A stretch of 64,000 bases of DNA from an uncultured Eubacteriales bacterium (GCA_910584745.1 CAJUDG010000013.1:1-64000); one strand, 5' to 3'. Numbered from the stretch's first letter, positions 53,013 through 62,491 are shown. The notes: generated by a model not told the origin, from the sequence alone. Numbers and translations: made by a program.

Positions 53013-54188
53013 ATGCCACAGAAAAATGCCTTTTCCGCGATTATCTGCGAATTTGACCCCCTGCACCTGGGACATAGGCTCATTTTGGAGCGGGCCGGGG
53101 CCCTGGAAAGCCCCGTGGTATGCGTAATGAGCGGCAACTTCGTCCAGCGGGGAGCTCCCGCCATGCTGGACAAGTGGGCCCGGGCGAGGCTTGCCCTTTT
53201 AAACGGCGCGGACCTCGTAATAGAGCTGCCCCTCCCCTGGGCCACTGCCGGAGCGGAGCGGTTTGCCGCCGGGGGTGTGGCCCTCTGCTCGGCCCTCGGC
53301 CAGGGTCTGCTGTGCTTTGGCAGCGAGGTGCCGGACATTGGGCTTCTGCAAAATATAGCCGCCGCCCTGCTCTCAGAGGAGTTCTCCCGGGCCCTTAGGG
53401 CGTGCCCCCCGGAGCTCGGCTTCGCCGCCCGGCGGCAGCTGGCCGCTGAAAAGCTGCTGGGAGAAAAAGCTGCCCCGGCCCTGTCCGGGCCCAACGCCAA
53501 CCTGGGCATAGAATACTGCAAGGCCATACTTCGCCTTGGCGCGGCCCTGACCCCCCTGGCGGTAAAGCGGGAGGGCTCCGGCCACGATCAGCCGGGCGAA
53601 GGAAGCGAGTATCTCTCAGGCAGCGAGCTGCGCCGCCGCACCCTCTCCGGCGGGGACCTTGGGGGCCTTGTGCCCGAGAGCACCCAAAGGTGCCTTGAGG
53701 CCGCCCGGGAAGACGGACGGCTTTCGGAGATATCCTACATTGAGCGGGCCGTGCTCTCAAAACTGAGGAGTATGACCGAGGAAGAGTTCACCGCCCTGCC
53801 GGACCTGTCCGAGGGCATCGAGCATCGGCTGTACCGGGCCGCCAGAGAGGCCCGCTCCCTCACGGAGCTCTACGCCCTCATAAAGACCCGCCGGGTCTCC
53901 CACTCAAGGGTGCGCCGCCTGGTGCTCTGGGCGTTTCTGGGGGTGCGGGCCCCGCTTATGGAGCTGCCCCCCTACCTGCGGGCCCTGGGCGGCACCAAAA
54001 GGGGCCTTGAGCTCCTTAGGGCTTCCCGCCTGCCGGTGATAGTCAGAAGCTCAGACACAGAGGGGCTTTCCCCCGAAGCCCAGGCCCTGTTCAAGCTGGA
54101 GGCCCTGGCCGGCGACCTCTACGGTCTGGCCTCCCAAAGCCCCCAGCCCTCGGGCCGGGACTATACAGAGGGGTTCATAAGGCTCTAG
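53013..54188 (+). CDS. tmcAL: tRNA(Met) cytidine acetate ligase
   Basis: The 391-aa protein (YlbM family) has the nucleotidyltransferase HxGH motif in DPLHLGHRLIL, the MSGNFVQRG loop and a C-terminal helical domain. It activates acetate with ATP and places N4-acetyl on the wobble C34 of elongator tRNA-Met. Its stop overlaps that of the convergent methyltransferase by four bases. It sits opposite ackA, which also uses acetate. Confidence 0.93.
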   Translation: MPQKNAFSAIICEFDPLHLGHRLILERAGALESPVVCVMSGNFVQRGAPAMLDKWARARLALLNGADLVIELPLPWATAGAERFAAGGVALCSALGQGLLCFGSEVPDIGLLQNIAAALLSEEFSRALRACPPELGFAARRQLAAEKLLGEKAAPALSGPNANLGIEYCKAILRLGAALTPLAVKREGSGHDQPGEGSEYLSGSELRRRTLSGGDLGGLVPESTQRCLEAAREDGRLSEISYIERAVLSKLRSMTEEEFTALPDLSEGIEHRLYRAAREARSLTELYALIKTRRVSHSRVRRLVLWAFLGVRAPLMELPPYLRALGGTKRGLELLRASRLPVIVRSSDTEGLSPEAQALFKLEALAGDLYGLASQSPQPSGRDYTEGFIRL

Positions 54189-55543
54189 CAAAGGTTTCTG
54201 AGCCCCTTGGGATAGCGGTTCTTGAGCCGCCCGTTAGAGGCCTTGCCAAAGCCGGTCACAACGCCGTTCACGCACACCGCCGTATAGCCGCTGCCGCCAA
54301 AGTCCAGCTCCTCCCCCCGAAGGTACGCCAGTATCTCCGGGCCGTCTATGGGCAGGTCCAGACGCTGGCGGCAGTTCTCAGCCCGCTGGCACATGAAGAT
54401 GCCATGGCTGGGCTCCAGGCGCTCCATTGAAGCCCGCCTGCCGCCGTGCACCTCGCAGAGTTCCGCCCCGGCCCTGAGCACCGGCAGGCCGTACAGCTCC
54501 GGCAGGCCCTCCGGCACCAGCAGGAGCCTGTCCCCCGCCCGGATGAGCGGAGCTTCGGAGAAGTCCCCGGTAAACAGCTCCGAGAGCAGCTCCCTTCCCT
54601 GGGACAGCAGCGCCCCCTTTAGCATGTCCCTATGCTCCCCGGCCCTGCATATGTTCTCCCCCACGCGCCTAAAGCGGGCCACAAAGTGGCCCTCGCCCCC
54701 GTCCATGGGGTACACCCGCCGGGCATGGCCGCCGTCCAGGTCCCCGCGCCCGAACTCGTGGGGTATTTTTTCCGCTGTAAATTCCGGGTGGGCCGAGAGG
54801 AAGCCTTTGACGGTGCCCTCGTTCTCCTCATAGGAGAAGGTGCAGGTGGAGTAGACCAGCACGCCGCCCTCTCTGACGGTCCCCGCCGCTTGGTCCAGTA
54901 TGGCAAGCTGGCGCTTGGCGCAGGCCGTAACGTCCTCCGGGGACCACTCCCCTATGGCCCCTGGGTCCTTTCTGAACATGCCCTCCCCCGAGCAGGGCGC
55001 GTCCACCAGCACCCGGTCGAAGAAGCCCTCAAGGGCCGGGCACAGCCGCTCCGGGTACGCGCAGGAGACCACCGCGTTCATCACCCCCAGCCGCTCCAGG
55101 TTCGACAGCAGAGCCCCTGCCCGCCCCCTCACCGGCTCGTTGGCCCAGAGGAGCCCCCTGCCCTCCATGGCCCCGGCTATCTGGGTGGCCTTGCCCCCCG
55201 GGGCCGCGCACAGGTCCAGTATGCGCTCTCCGGGCCTTGGGTCCAGGGCCGTCACCGCAGACGACGCCGAGGGCTCCTGTGCGTAGAACATCCCGGCGTG
55301 GTGGGCCGGGAGTCTGCCGAAGCCGCCCTCATAGTCCGCGTAGAAGCCGGTATCTGAAAAGGGCGATGGAGTAAGCTCAAAGGGTACGCTGTCCCTAAGG
55401 GTCCCCTCGCTGCACTTTAGTGTATTCAGCCGCGCGCCCCGGTATGCCGGGCGGTCATAGCACTCTAAAAAGGCCGGGTACTCGTCCCCAAGCTGGCTTT
55501 CCATCCGCCGCAGGAACTCCTCCGGAAGGCCGTATCCGTCCAC
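54185..55543 (-). CDS. RsmF-like rRNA m5C methyltransferase
   Basis: The 452-aa NOL1/NOP2/Sun-family enzyme has SAM motif LDLCAAPGGKATQIAG and two catalytic cysteines in DAPCSGEGMFRK and YSTCTFS. Its C-terminal RNA-binding extension is of RsmF type (FGGSGYTAVCVNG, SNGRLKNRYPKGL). It probably methylates a 16S rRNA cytosine. A short ribosome site (GAGGTG) precedes ATG 55543. Confidence 0.92.
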   Translation of the reverse strand: MDGYGLPEEFLRRMESQLGDEYPAFLECYDRPAYRGARLNTLKCSEGTLRDSVPFELTPSPFSDTGFYADYEGGFGRLPAHHAGMFYAQEPSASSAVTALDPRPGERILDLCAAPGGKATQIAGAMEGRGLLWANEPVRGRAGALLSNLERLGVMNAVVSCAYPERLCPALEGFFDRVLVDAPCSGEGMFRKDPGAIGEWSPEDVTACAKRQLAILDQAAGTVREGGVLVYSTCTFSYEENEGTVKGFLSAHPEFTAEKIPHEFGRGDLDGGHARRVYPMDGGEGHFVARFRRVGENICRAGEHRDMLKGALLSQGRELLSELFTGDFSEAPLIRAGDRLLLVPEGLPELYGLPVLRAGAELCEVHGGRRASMERLEPSHGIFMCQRAENCRQRLDLPIDGPEILAYLRGEELDFGGSGYTAVCVNGVVTGFGKASNGRLKNRYPKGLRNLC

Positions 55544-55700
55544 CGTATCACCTCTTTAAAAAATTTTTAAAAACCTGACGCGCATAATCTCGCCCGGCCT
55601 GTCCACAATACCTTTTGGAAGACGTCCGCACCGCCCGGAAAAGCGGGGCCTTGCGGAGGGCTTCAGCTTCGTCATCATTGCGTGAAAGGAAGTCATTGTC

Positions 55701-55898
55701 ATGAGCAACAATCAGAACTCTCAGAACAACCAGAGCCGGAATAACTCCCAGAACCAGAACAGCCGCTCTCAGCAGAACCAGAACAATCAGAACAGCCAGA
55801 ACCGCCAGAATCAGAACTCTCAGCAGAACCAGAGCCAGAACCAGAAGTCCAAGAACCAGAAGTCCAGCTACGAGCAGGAGCAGGACGAGCTGTACTAA
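55701..55898 (+). CDS. Asn/Gln/Ser-rich 65-aa low-complexity protein
   Basis: The product is built almost entirely of N, Q and S with a few Arg (MSNNQNSQNNQSRNN...), ending SSYEQEQDELY. AAAGGA lies twelve bases before ATG 55701 and a strong terminator follows. Gamma-type small acid-soluble spore proteins have similar N/Q-rich composition, so a spore-storage or sporulation role is possible but unproven. Confidence 0.75.
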   Translation: MSNNQNSQNNQSRNNSQNQNSRSQQNQNNQNSQNRQNQNSQQNQSQNQKSKNQKSSYEQEQDELY

Positions 55899-55909
55899 CT
55901 CGCCCGCAG

Positions 55910-55946
55910 GCAAAGGCCCGGCTTTGGCCGGGCCTTTGCTTTTTTT
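55910..55946 (+). terminator. Terminator of the N/Q-rich gene
   Basis: GCAAAGGCCCGG and CCGGGCCTTTGC enclose a short loop, followed by seven T. Confidence 0.92.
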
Positions 55947-56035
55947 CGAGCTTCGCTCTCAACCCAAGGCCGCAGGGCTCCGCCCCGCACCCTGCAAGGG
56001 GAGCACAGCTCCCCTTGACCCCTACGCGCTTCGCG

Positions 56036-56950
56036 CTACTTTTTCTTTATCTCGCCAATGAGCTCCTTCAGCGACTTATCGTCCGGCCGCATTGGCCGAA
56101 AACCCTCCCCGGTTATCTGCCCCGCGTCCCCTATAATAACAAAGGCGTTCTTGTCCTCATCCCGGATTATCGCCTGCATCTGATACACCTCGAACCGCCG
56201 CACCACGCACAGCATGGTCTCCCCCGGCTCGTTGCTGTACCCGCCGTGACTGTCAAGATACGTCACTGTCCGGTCCATCTCCTCGATGACCCTCTTGCCC
56301 ATCTCACGGACCCTCGGGCTCATTACATAGAACAGCTTGCCCGTGCCCACGTCCGTGCCGTATAGGATGGTGTCGATTATGCTCGTGCACACGAAGATGG
56401 AGATGCACGCGTACATGGCGTTCTCAATGCTGCCGAAGACCACCGCCGACGCCGCCACGATGACCCCATCCAGGGCCAGCATCAGCTTTCCCATGGACAG
56501 GTGGGGCATACGCCGCTCAAGAAGCCTTGCCACCATGTCCGTGCCCCCGGTGGTTGCCCCCCGGATGAAGGTCAGCGACAGCCCCAGCCCCTCGCACACC
56601 CCGGAGAACACCGCCACCAGTATGGGGTTCCCGCTGTATACCGGCATGAAGCCGGTGAAAAGGTCGATGAATACCGACGAGAGGACTATGGCCGCCATGG
56701 TCTTTACCACCAGCTTATAGCCGATGTCCACCACGGCCCAAAGGATTATGGGTATATTGATGAAGAAGCTCATAAGGCCGATGGGCGTGCCGAACATGTA
56801 GTTCAGCATGGTGCAGAGGCCGGTCACCCCGCCCGGGGCGATATTGTTGGGCGCGGTCAGGGTGGTGACCGCCGTGGCGTACACCATGGCCCCGGCCACG
56901 ATGAAGATCATGTCAAGAAAAATGTCCTTTCGCCGGGCTATATGAGCCAT
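56036..56950 (-). CDS. YitT family membrane protein
   Basis: The 304-aa protein has five or six transmembrane helices with NNIAPGGVTGLCTML and FIRGATTGGTDMVARLL loops, and a C-terminal soluble DUF2179 domain (VTYLDSHGGYS, VVRRFEVYQMQAIIRDED). YitT/DUF161 proteins are common in Firmicutes; transport substrate unknown. AGGGAGA precedes ATG 56950. Confidence 0.92.
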   Translation of the reverse strand: MAHIARRKDIFLDMIFIVAGAMVYATAVTTLTAPNNIAPGGVTGLCTMLNYMFGTPIGLMSFFINIPIILWAVVDIGYKLVVKTMAAIVLSSVFIDLFTGFMPVYSGNPILVAVFSGVCEGLGLSLTFIRGATTGGTDMVARLLERRMPHLSMGKLMLALDGVIVAASAVVFGSIENAMYACISIFVCTSIIDTILYGTDVGTGKLFYVMSPRVREMGKRVIEEMDRTVTYLDSHGGYSNEPGETMLCVVRRFEVYQMQAIIRDEDKNAFVIIGDAGQITGEGFRPMRPDDKSLKELIGEIKKK

Positions 56951-56982
56951 GCTTACCGTCTCCCTTCAAAATAACCAGATGA

Positions 56983-57384
56983 TCAGCCCAGTATCTCCGC
57001 GGCCATCAGAAAGAGCTCCCGGGCCCGGTCCGTCTCGCCCCTAAGGTACAGCCAGCCGAACAGCGCCTCTAAGGCCGTGGCACCGTGATAGTCTGCTATG
57101 TCCGCGTTCTTGGGCACGTGGCCCACATGGGCGTTGCGGCCCCTAAGGGCTATGTCCCGCTCCTCCGAACTCAGGCCCTCCCAAAGGCCCGATAGGGCTT
57201 TAGCCTGGGCCTGGCAGCAGACCAGGGCCGTTTTTTGTCCGTGAAGCTTTTTTACAGGGCTTGGCCCCCCTTGTAAAAAGTACTCCCGGGCCAGAAGGTC
57301 GTAGACCCCGTCGCCGATAAAGGCCAGGTCCAGGGCGCTCATGCGCCGCATATCCGGGCATGGGGCTTTCAGTAATGTGTCCAA
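56983..57384 (-). CDS. mrnC: Mini-ribonuclease III
   Basis: The 133-aa protein is an RNase III catalytic domain without a dsRNA-binding domain. Its signature is LDLAFIGDGVYDLLAREYF, with the partner acidic residues in HGATALEALFGWLYL. It matures 23S rRNA ends. It is 12 bases after obg on the same strand. Confidence 0.92.
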   Translation of the reverse strand: MDTLLKAPCPDMRRMSALDLAFIGDGVYDLLAREYFLQGGPSPVKKLHGQKTALVCCQAQAKALSGLWEGLSSEERDIALRGRNAHVGHVPKNADIADYHGATALEALFGWLYLRGETDRARELFLMAAEILG

Positions 57385-57396
57385 GTACCGCGCCCC

Positions 57397-58668
57397 CTAA
57401 TCCACAAAGTCGAATTCCAGGCCGTAGATGTCCACCGTGTCCCCCTCGCCGCAGCCCGCCTCTCTCAGAGCGTCTATCACGCCGGTATCGATGAGCACCC
57501 GCTGGAAATATTGCAGCGACTCGCTGTCGTCAAAGTCCACCGTGCGCATTATCCTAAGGAGCCACGGGGCCTCCACAGAGAACACGCCGTCCTCCTCCAC
57601 CACCGTCACTGCGCCACGCTCCAGCTCCTCCGTGGGCTTAAGCTCCACCGGCTCGGGCTCGTACCGCAGGATGGGCGGCAGCTTTGCGAGTTCTGCGGTT
57701 ATCGCGTCCAAAAGGGGGTCCACCTGCTCGTTTATGGGGGCTATCATGGGGAAAAAGCGGTAGCCAAGGCCCTCTATATAGCTTCTGAACTCCTCTATCT
57801 GCCCGGGCTCCGCAAGGTCGCACTTGTTCCCGGCCACCAGCATTGGCCGCTCAGAGAGCTCCGGGTTGAACCGCTTGAGCTCCCGGTTTATGGTCTCGAA
57901 GTCCTCTTTGGGGTCCCGGCCCTCGCTGCCCGACACGTCCACTATATGCACGAGCATCCGGCACCGTTCCACGTGCCGCAGGAACTGGTGCCCAAGGCCC
58001 TTGCCCTCCCAGGCCCCCTCTATGAGCCCGGGGATGTCCGCCATGACGAAGGAGCGGCCCTCGCCCCGGCGCACCACCCCCAGCACGGGGGTCAGGGTGG
58101 TGAAGTGGTAGTTGGCGATATTGGGCTTTGCCTCTGAGACCACGGAGATAAGGGTGGACTTGCCCACGTTGGGAAAGCCCACAAGGCCCACGTCGGCCAG
58201 AAGCTTCAGCTCAAGCTGGACCTCCAGCTCCTCTCCGGGCAGGCCGGGCTTCGCGAAGCGTGGGGCCTGGCGGGTGGGTGTGGCAAAATGGGTGTTGCCC
58301 CAGCCGCCCTTGCCGCCCCTGGCGATGACCTGGGGCTCGCCGTCCCAGATGTCGGCGATTATCCGGCCGGTCTCCGCGTCCTTCACAAGAGTTCCTATGG
58401 GCACCCTCACCACCAGATCCTGGGCCGACTTCCCCGCGCAGCGCCCGCCCCGGCCGTTCTCCCCCCGGGGCGCGGAATACTTGCGCTTGTACCTGAAGTC
58501 CGCCAGGGTGGAGAGGTTGCTGTCCCCCTGAAAGACGACGCTGCCGCCGCGGCCGCCGTCCCCGCCGTCGGGGCCGCCTGCCGCCACGTACTTCTCCCGG
58601 TGGAAGGACACGGCGCCGTCCCCGCCGTCCCCGGCCTTTATATATATTTTTGCCATGTCTATGAACAT
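57397..58668 (-). CDS. obgE: Obg GTPase
   Basis: The 423-aa protein has the glycine-rich Obg domain (KAGDGGDGAVSFHREKYVA), a GTPase domain (G1 GFPNVGKST near 166, G3 DIPGLIEGA, G4 NKCD) and a C-terminal OCT domain (about 340-423). It acts in 50S assembly and stress control. AGGAGG is seven bases before ATG 58668. It is normally next to rpmA, but five genes intervene here. Confidence 0.96.
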   Translation of the reverse strand: MFIDMAKIYIKAGDGGDGAVSFHREKYVAAGGPDGGDGGRGGSVVFQGDSNLSTLADFRYKRKYSAPRGENGRGGRCAGKSAQDLVVRVPIGTLVKDAETGRIIADIWDGEPQVIARGGKGGWGNTHFATPTRQAPRFAKPGLPGEELEVQLELKLLADVGLVGFPNVGKSTLISVVSEAKPNIANYHFTTLTPVLGVVRRGEGRSFVMADIPGLIEGAWEGKGLGHQFLRHVERCRMLVHIVDVSGSEGRDPKEDFETINRELKRFNPELSERPMLVAGNKCDLAEPGQIEEFRSYIEGLGYRFFPMIAPINEQVDPLLDAITAELAKLPPILRYEPEPVELKPTEELERGAVTVVEEDGVFSVEAPWLLRIMRTVDFDDSESLQYFQRVLIDTGVIDALREAGCGEGDTVDIYGLEFDFVD

Positions 58669-58671
58669 AAT

Positions 58672-59193
58672 TTACCTCCTGGCGCGAATACGGTAGGTCC
58701 GAAGCATAAGCTCCCTGCCGGACTCCGTTATGACCTTTTCCAGCCCGCCCCTCTCGTGGGGGAATTTCTCAACGAGGCCTATGCTGGGCGCGTTCCTCTC
58801 GTCAGCCTCATAGATATAGTATTCGTACTTTCCGAGCCCGTCAAGATATCCAAGGACCCCCTCAAGGGCCTCTTTTCCATACCCCCGCCCCTGGGCGGAG
58901 GCTTTCAGCCATATCCCAAGCTCCGGGGCCTCCTCGCGAAGGCCGAAGACCTCGGCGCTGCCGAGAAACTCCCCCTCGGGGCCGAGTATCGTAAGCTCCA
59001 GCATGTCCCCGCGCTCCATGTCATCCATGAACCCCCCGAGCACCTGCCGGGCGGTATCAATGTCCGGGAAGGGGTCGGGGTACTGGTATTTGGTGACCTC
59101 GGGGGTGAATTCCTGGCGGTAAGGCTCAAGATGGTCGAGGGTGAAGGGGGCTATTGTCAGGTTTTTGGTGGTTATCGTCAGGTCCATAAGCAT
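58672..59193 (-). CDS. GNAT acetyltransferase
   Basis: The 173-aa protein has the RimJ/RimL-type GNAT layout: TITTKNLTIAPFTLDHLEPY start, LGIWLKASAQGRGYGKEAL acetyl-CoA loop and a late NAPSIGLVEKFPHERGG. It likely acetylates an amine of a protein terminus or small molecule. ATG 59193 begins two bases after the upstream methyltransferase stop, which also provides AGAGG. Confidence 0.88.
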   Translation of the reverse strand: MLMDLTITTKNLTIAPFTLDHLEPYRQEFTPEVTKYQYPDPFPDIDTARQVLGGFMDDMERGDMLELTILGPEGEFLGSAEVFGLREEAPELGIWLKASAQGRGYGKEALEGVLGYLDGLGKYEYYIYEADERNAPSIGLVEKFPHERGGLEKVITESGRELMLRTYRIRARR

Positions 59194-59195
59194 TT

Positions 59196-60032
59196 TCACC
59201 TCTTTGAGAAAACGCCGCATATGCCCTCGGCCTGTCCAGTAAACGGCCTGCCGCATATATCGTCATAAAAATCTCGCGCATTAAAATAGCTCTTGCATAG
59301 CTCCCCGGAAAAAGTTTCTTTAGAATAATACTGGTCCCATATATTAAAGATATCGGTGCTGTCCCCGGTCATAACCAGGTACCGGTCCAGCGTGTTTTTT
59401 GTCTCACTATAAATAACATTCCGCTGTATCACCACATGTGGCTCCGGCGACCAGAAGCCCGATTTTTCATAGCTGACGCTCTGGGCCTCTCTGAAGGAGT
59501 AGAAACTTGACATATTATATACGTCCAAAATAAGTATGCCGTCTCTTTTCAGCGCTCTGTGAACTTTCTCAAGCAGAACCTCCCTGTCCTTTGGCGGCAG
59601 CACTCCGTAGTCATAGTATACCATTATAGCGGCATCGAACTCATTGTCAAAATCCAACTCAAGATAATTTTGGTATCTATAGTCGATATCTCTCCCGGCT
59701 ATCTCTGCCTGGTTCCTCGCGTACTCTATAGAGCGCCGTGAAAAGTCAACGCCGGTGACTGAAAAGCCCCTGTCACAAAGCATTTCGGCATAGAGACCCG
59801 GGCCGCAGCCCAAATCCAGGAGCCTTTTACCCTTAACGTCCCCGCAATATTCGCAGAGCCACTCCACCGAGCTCTGGATAGTCTCGAGCTTTCTTGAAGC
59901 GCCGTCGTGCTCCGCATCCAAATGGGCTGCGAGCATACCCTTTGAGATGTGCTCATCGTCCCAGAACGCCTTGGTGCTCCCGGCGTAGACCGGCGGGTTT
60001 TCCTCAAAGAATTTCAGTATCTTCTCATTCAT
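59196..60032 (-). CDS. Class I SAM-dependent methyltransferase
   Basis: The 278-aa protein has motif I LLDLGCGPGLYAEML (about 69-83), an acidic motif II (VTGVDFSRRSIEYARN) and DAAIMVYYDYGVLPPKDR. Substrate unknown; it is close to small-molecule methyltransferases. Its start abuts the stop of the alpha/beta hydrolase, showing an operon. Confidence 0.9.
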   Translation of the reverse strand: MNEKILKFFEENPPVYAGSTKAFWDDEHISKGMLAAHLDAEHDGASRKLETIQSSVEWLCEYCGDVKGKRLLDLGCGPGLYAEMLCDRGFSVTGVDFSRRSIEYARNQAEIAGRDIDYRYQNYLELDFDNEFDAAIMVYYDYGVLPPKDREVLLEKVHRALKRDGILILDVYNMSSFYSFREAQSVSYEKSGFWSPEPHVVIQRNVIYSETKNTLDRYLVMTGDSTDIFNIWDQYYSKETFSGELCKSYFNARDFYDDICGRPFTGQAEGICGVFSKR

Positions 60033-60722
60033 CTAACGCTTAAGCCTCCTCAAAAACTCCTGCACCTCTCTGTTGAACCTCTCCGGCTCCCTGGCGGCTA
60101 TAAAGTGGTCCCCCTCTATTATTGACAGCTTCGCCTCCGGGATACTCCCCGCTATCAGCCGGGTGTGGCTGTCCTTCACCATATCCCGCGTCCCGGCTAT
60201 CACCAGCGCTGGGGCTTTTATGGCCCCCAGCTCCTTCGGCCTGATATTGGGCTCGTTCACCATCAGCCCCAAAAGCTCCATATGGCCCTTGGCCTCCGCC
60301 GACCTTCCGGCAAAAATTTTCGTCAGCCTATAGCCAAGCTCGATGGGTATCTGTACCCTGCGCTTTATCCCGGAGGGGTCCAGGTTGCCACCGTTGAGCA
60401 CCAGCGCCCTTACCCTCTCCGGATAGTCCAGCGCGAACCGCATGGCGATATTGGCCCCGTCGGAGAAGCCCAGGATAATGGCCCGGCTGATCCCAAGGCC
60501 GTCCATGAAGCCCGCCAGGTCCTCTGCGAACTGCCGGATGGTAAAGGGGGCGCTGCCCCTGGGGGACCTGCCGTGGCCCCTGGTGTCCGGGGCTATCACT
60601 CTGTAATGCTCGGAGAAGCGCTCTATCTGGCCCTTAAAATACGAGCCGTCCTCGCCGTTGCCGTGCAGGAGTATAAGGGGCTCTCCCGCGCCCTTTTCTT
60701 CATAGTGCAGGGCTATGTCCAT
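60033..60722 (-). CDS. Alpha/beta-fold hydrolase
   Basis: The 229-aa protein has LILLHGNGEDGSYF oxyanion region, nucleophile GFSDGAN (Ser about 97), the acid in IAGTRDMVKDSHTRL and catalytic His in EGDHFIAA. It could be an esterase or lactonase. It is six bases downstream of the kinase-like gene. Confidence 0.9.
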   Translation of the reverse strand: MDIALHYEEKGAGEPLILLHGNGEDGSYFKGQIERFSEHYRVIAPDTRGHGRSPRGSAPFTIRQFAEDLAGFMDGLGISRAIILGFSDGANIAMRFALDYPERVRALVLNGGNLDPSGIKRRVQIPIELGYRLTKIFAGRSAEAKGHMELLGLMVNEPNIRPKELGAIKAPALVIAGTRDMVKDSHTRLIAGSIPEAKLSIIEGDHFIAAREPERFNREVQEFLRRLKR

Positions 60723-60728
60723 GACCGT

Positions 60729-61532
60729 TCAAAAGGTCCTGGGCCGGGCCCCGATGAAGGAGCATATCCTGTTGTTCCACTCCTGCCGGGGACCGTCCAG
60801 CACAAGGCTCTGCAGCCCCAGCTCCGGCAGAATTTCAAGCTCCCTGCGCTGGCGCTCCTCAAGGCAGGCTATATAGCCATCGAAGCCCTTGGCCCCTATG
60901 CTCTTGCCGTATGCTCCGTTTGCGTGGTAGCTTATGACCTCGTCCAGCCAGCCCGGGCGCTCCTCTGCGGCGGCCTGGATATTCTCTGCGATATTCCCGC
61001 TTTTCAGGTATATCACCGCCGGCTCTAAGGGCGCTATTATCTCCGCTATGCTGCGGATATACTCAAGGGACTGCTCCTGTGCAAAGCCAAAGCGCATCAT
61101 GGTCTCGCACATGGGATTCTGCAAAAGGACCGCGTTGAACACATAGATCAGATGCTCCTGGGCGCTCTCTGCAAAGCTTTTCCACTTGTCAAGCATTACG
61201 GGTCTCTCCGTCTCCCAGGGCAGCGCGTCGTATATCTTATATGGCATTAGCCTTTGCAGCGCCGCACCGCCCAGCGCCGAGAGCGGCGTGACATAGCCGT
61301 CCAGCCGGGGCTCCGACCGGGAGCGTATCATCTCCCGAAGCCCTGGCGGGAATGACGCCAGCTGCCCGCCGGTGACATAGGCGCTCTGCTCATAGTCGGC
61401 GGGGTGTTCCCCGGTGCCCTCATCAACGCAGAGCACCTTCCTGCCCATGGCCGTAAGCCTGTTCGCCACGTATTTTGCCGTGGTGCTCTTGCCCGAACAG
61501 GGCAGGCCCTCCACAATAATAATTCTTGTCAT
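60729..61532 (-). CDS. P-loop NTPase/kinase-like protein
   Basis: The 267-aa protein begins MTRIIIVEGLPCSGKSTTAK, a thymidylate-kinase-like Walker A, and lacks other diagnostic motifs. The start ATG 61532 is eight bases after GGGGAG located in the end of the DUF1349 gene. A nucleotide or antibiotic kinase is possible; substrate unknown. Not a close relative of the element kinases. Confidence 0.82.
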   Translation of the reverse strand: MTRIIIVEGLPCSGKSTTAKYVANRLTAMGRKVLCVDEGTGEHPADYEQSAYVTGGQLASFPPGLREMIRSRSEPRLDGYVTPLSALGGAALQRLMPYKIYDALPWETERPVMLDKWKSFAESAQEHLIYVFNAVLLQNPMCETMMRFGFAQEQSLEYIRSIAEIIAPLEPAVIYLKSGNIAENIQAAAEERPGWLDEVISYHANGAYGKSIGAKGFDGYIACLEERQRRELEILPELGLQSLVLDGPRQEWNNRICSFIGARPRTF

Positions 61533-61536
61533 TATT

Positions 61537-62157
61537 TTACTCCCCGTCCGGCTGCTGCCCGTCATGGGCCGGCCATTTACATTCCGTCATCTGCATATCC
61601 GTGAACACCGCTCTGAAGCTCGAATCCTCCGGCGAGCAGGCGTATACGCCGAAGTGTATATCTCCCCCGCCCTTCTGCATATGGCATATGCGCATCTGCT
61701 CAAAATATACGCCGTCTTTTGAGCACTCTATCCTGTAGTCGTCCTCCCGGCGGCTGAGCCTGTACCACATGGTCCCAAGGTCCGCGGGTATGACCGTTGT
61801 GGCCCAGTCGGAATAGCCGCCGTTTGTCACCACGCTGCCCAGGTGTGAGAACTCCCCGTTCTCATACTCCACCGAGGCCTTCAGCCAGTTCTCGCTGTCC
61901 AGGTACATCACGACGCCGCACTGGTCGAAGCGGCGGCGGCTTTCGGAAAAGTTCGTCTTCACCGTAAAGCTGAAATACCTCTCCCCGGTCTCTGTCTGCA
62001 ATACCGGGGCATTGTCGTTTCTGAAATGGTAGTAGGTCCTCTGCCACAGGTCCGTATGGGGCCGGGTGACTATCTCTATCCGCCCGCCCTCTATACGAAA
62101 ACTCTCCGGCTCTCTTGTCCACTGGAACTTCGTCAGATCCACGTTATCCTCCCTCAT
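61537..62157 (-). CDS. DUF1349 (concanavalin-like) protein
   Basis: The 206-aa protein is a single beta-jelly-roll of DUF1349 type (DQCGVVMYLDSENWLKASVE, GTMWYRLSRREDDYRIECSK, IHFGVYACSPEDSSF). Such intracellular lectin-like proteins bind sugars; catalytic role unknown. It starts the five-gene block inserted between rpmA and obg and follows the rpmA terminator, so it needs its own promoter. Confidence 0.88.
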   Translation of the reverse strand: MREDNVDLTKFQWTREPESFRIEGGRIEIVTRPHTDLWQRTYYHFRNDNAPVLQTETGERYFSFTVKTNFSESRRRFDQCGVVMYLDSENWLKASVEYENGEFSHLGSVVTNGGYSDWATTVIPADLGTMWYRLSRREDDYRIECSKDGVYFEQMRICHMQKGGGDIHFGVYACSPEDSSFRAVFTDMQMTECKWPAHDGQQPDGE

Positions 62158-62161
62158 TACA

Positions 62162-62195
62162 AAAAAAGCCCCTTCGCCGTGAAGGGGCTTTCTCT
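62162..62195 (-). terminator. Terminator of the rplU-prp-rpmA operon
   Basis: On the minus strand GAAAGCCCCTTC...GAAGGGGCTTT is followed by seven T, 20 bases after the rpmA stop. Confidence 0.92.
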
Positions 62196-62212
62196 ACCTT
62201 GCGGACCCTGCC

Positions 62213-62491
62213 TTACTCGGCGTAGACGCTGACCTTCTTGCGGTCGGCGCCCATGCGCTCGAAGCGGACCTTGCCGTCCACCATGGCGAACAGGGTGTCG
62301 TCCTTGCCCCGGCCCACGTTGGTGCCGGGATGGATCTTGGTGCCGCGCTGCTTGACGAGGATATTGCCCGCCAGCACGAACTGGCCGTCGGCGCGCTTGA
62401 CGCCCAGGCGCTTAGACTCGGAGTCGCGGCCGTTCTTGGTGGAGCCCATGCCCTTTTTATGGGCGAAAAGCTGGATATTGATTTTCAGCAT
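62213..62491 (-). CDS. rpmA: Ribosomal protein bL27 with cleaved extension
   Basis: The 92-aa protein begins MLKINIQLFAHKKGMGSTKN. Firmicute L27 carries such an N-terminal extension, which Prp removes (after LF here by analogy) before the mature N-terminus enters the peptidyl-transferase centre. ATG 62491 is the family start; the longer open frame to 62578 overlaps prp and is rejected. Confidence 0.97.
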   Translation of the reverse strand: MLKINIQLFAHKKGMGSTKNGRDSESKRLGVKRADGQFVLAGNILVKQRGTKIHPGTNVGRGKDDTLFAMVDGKVRFERMGADRKKVSVYAE

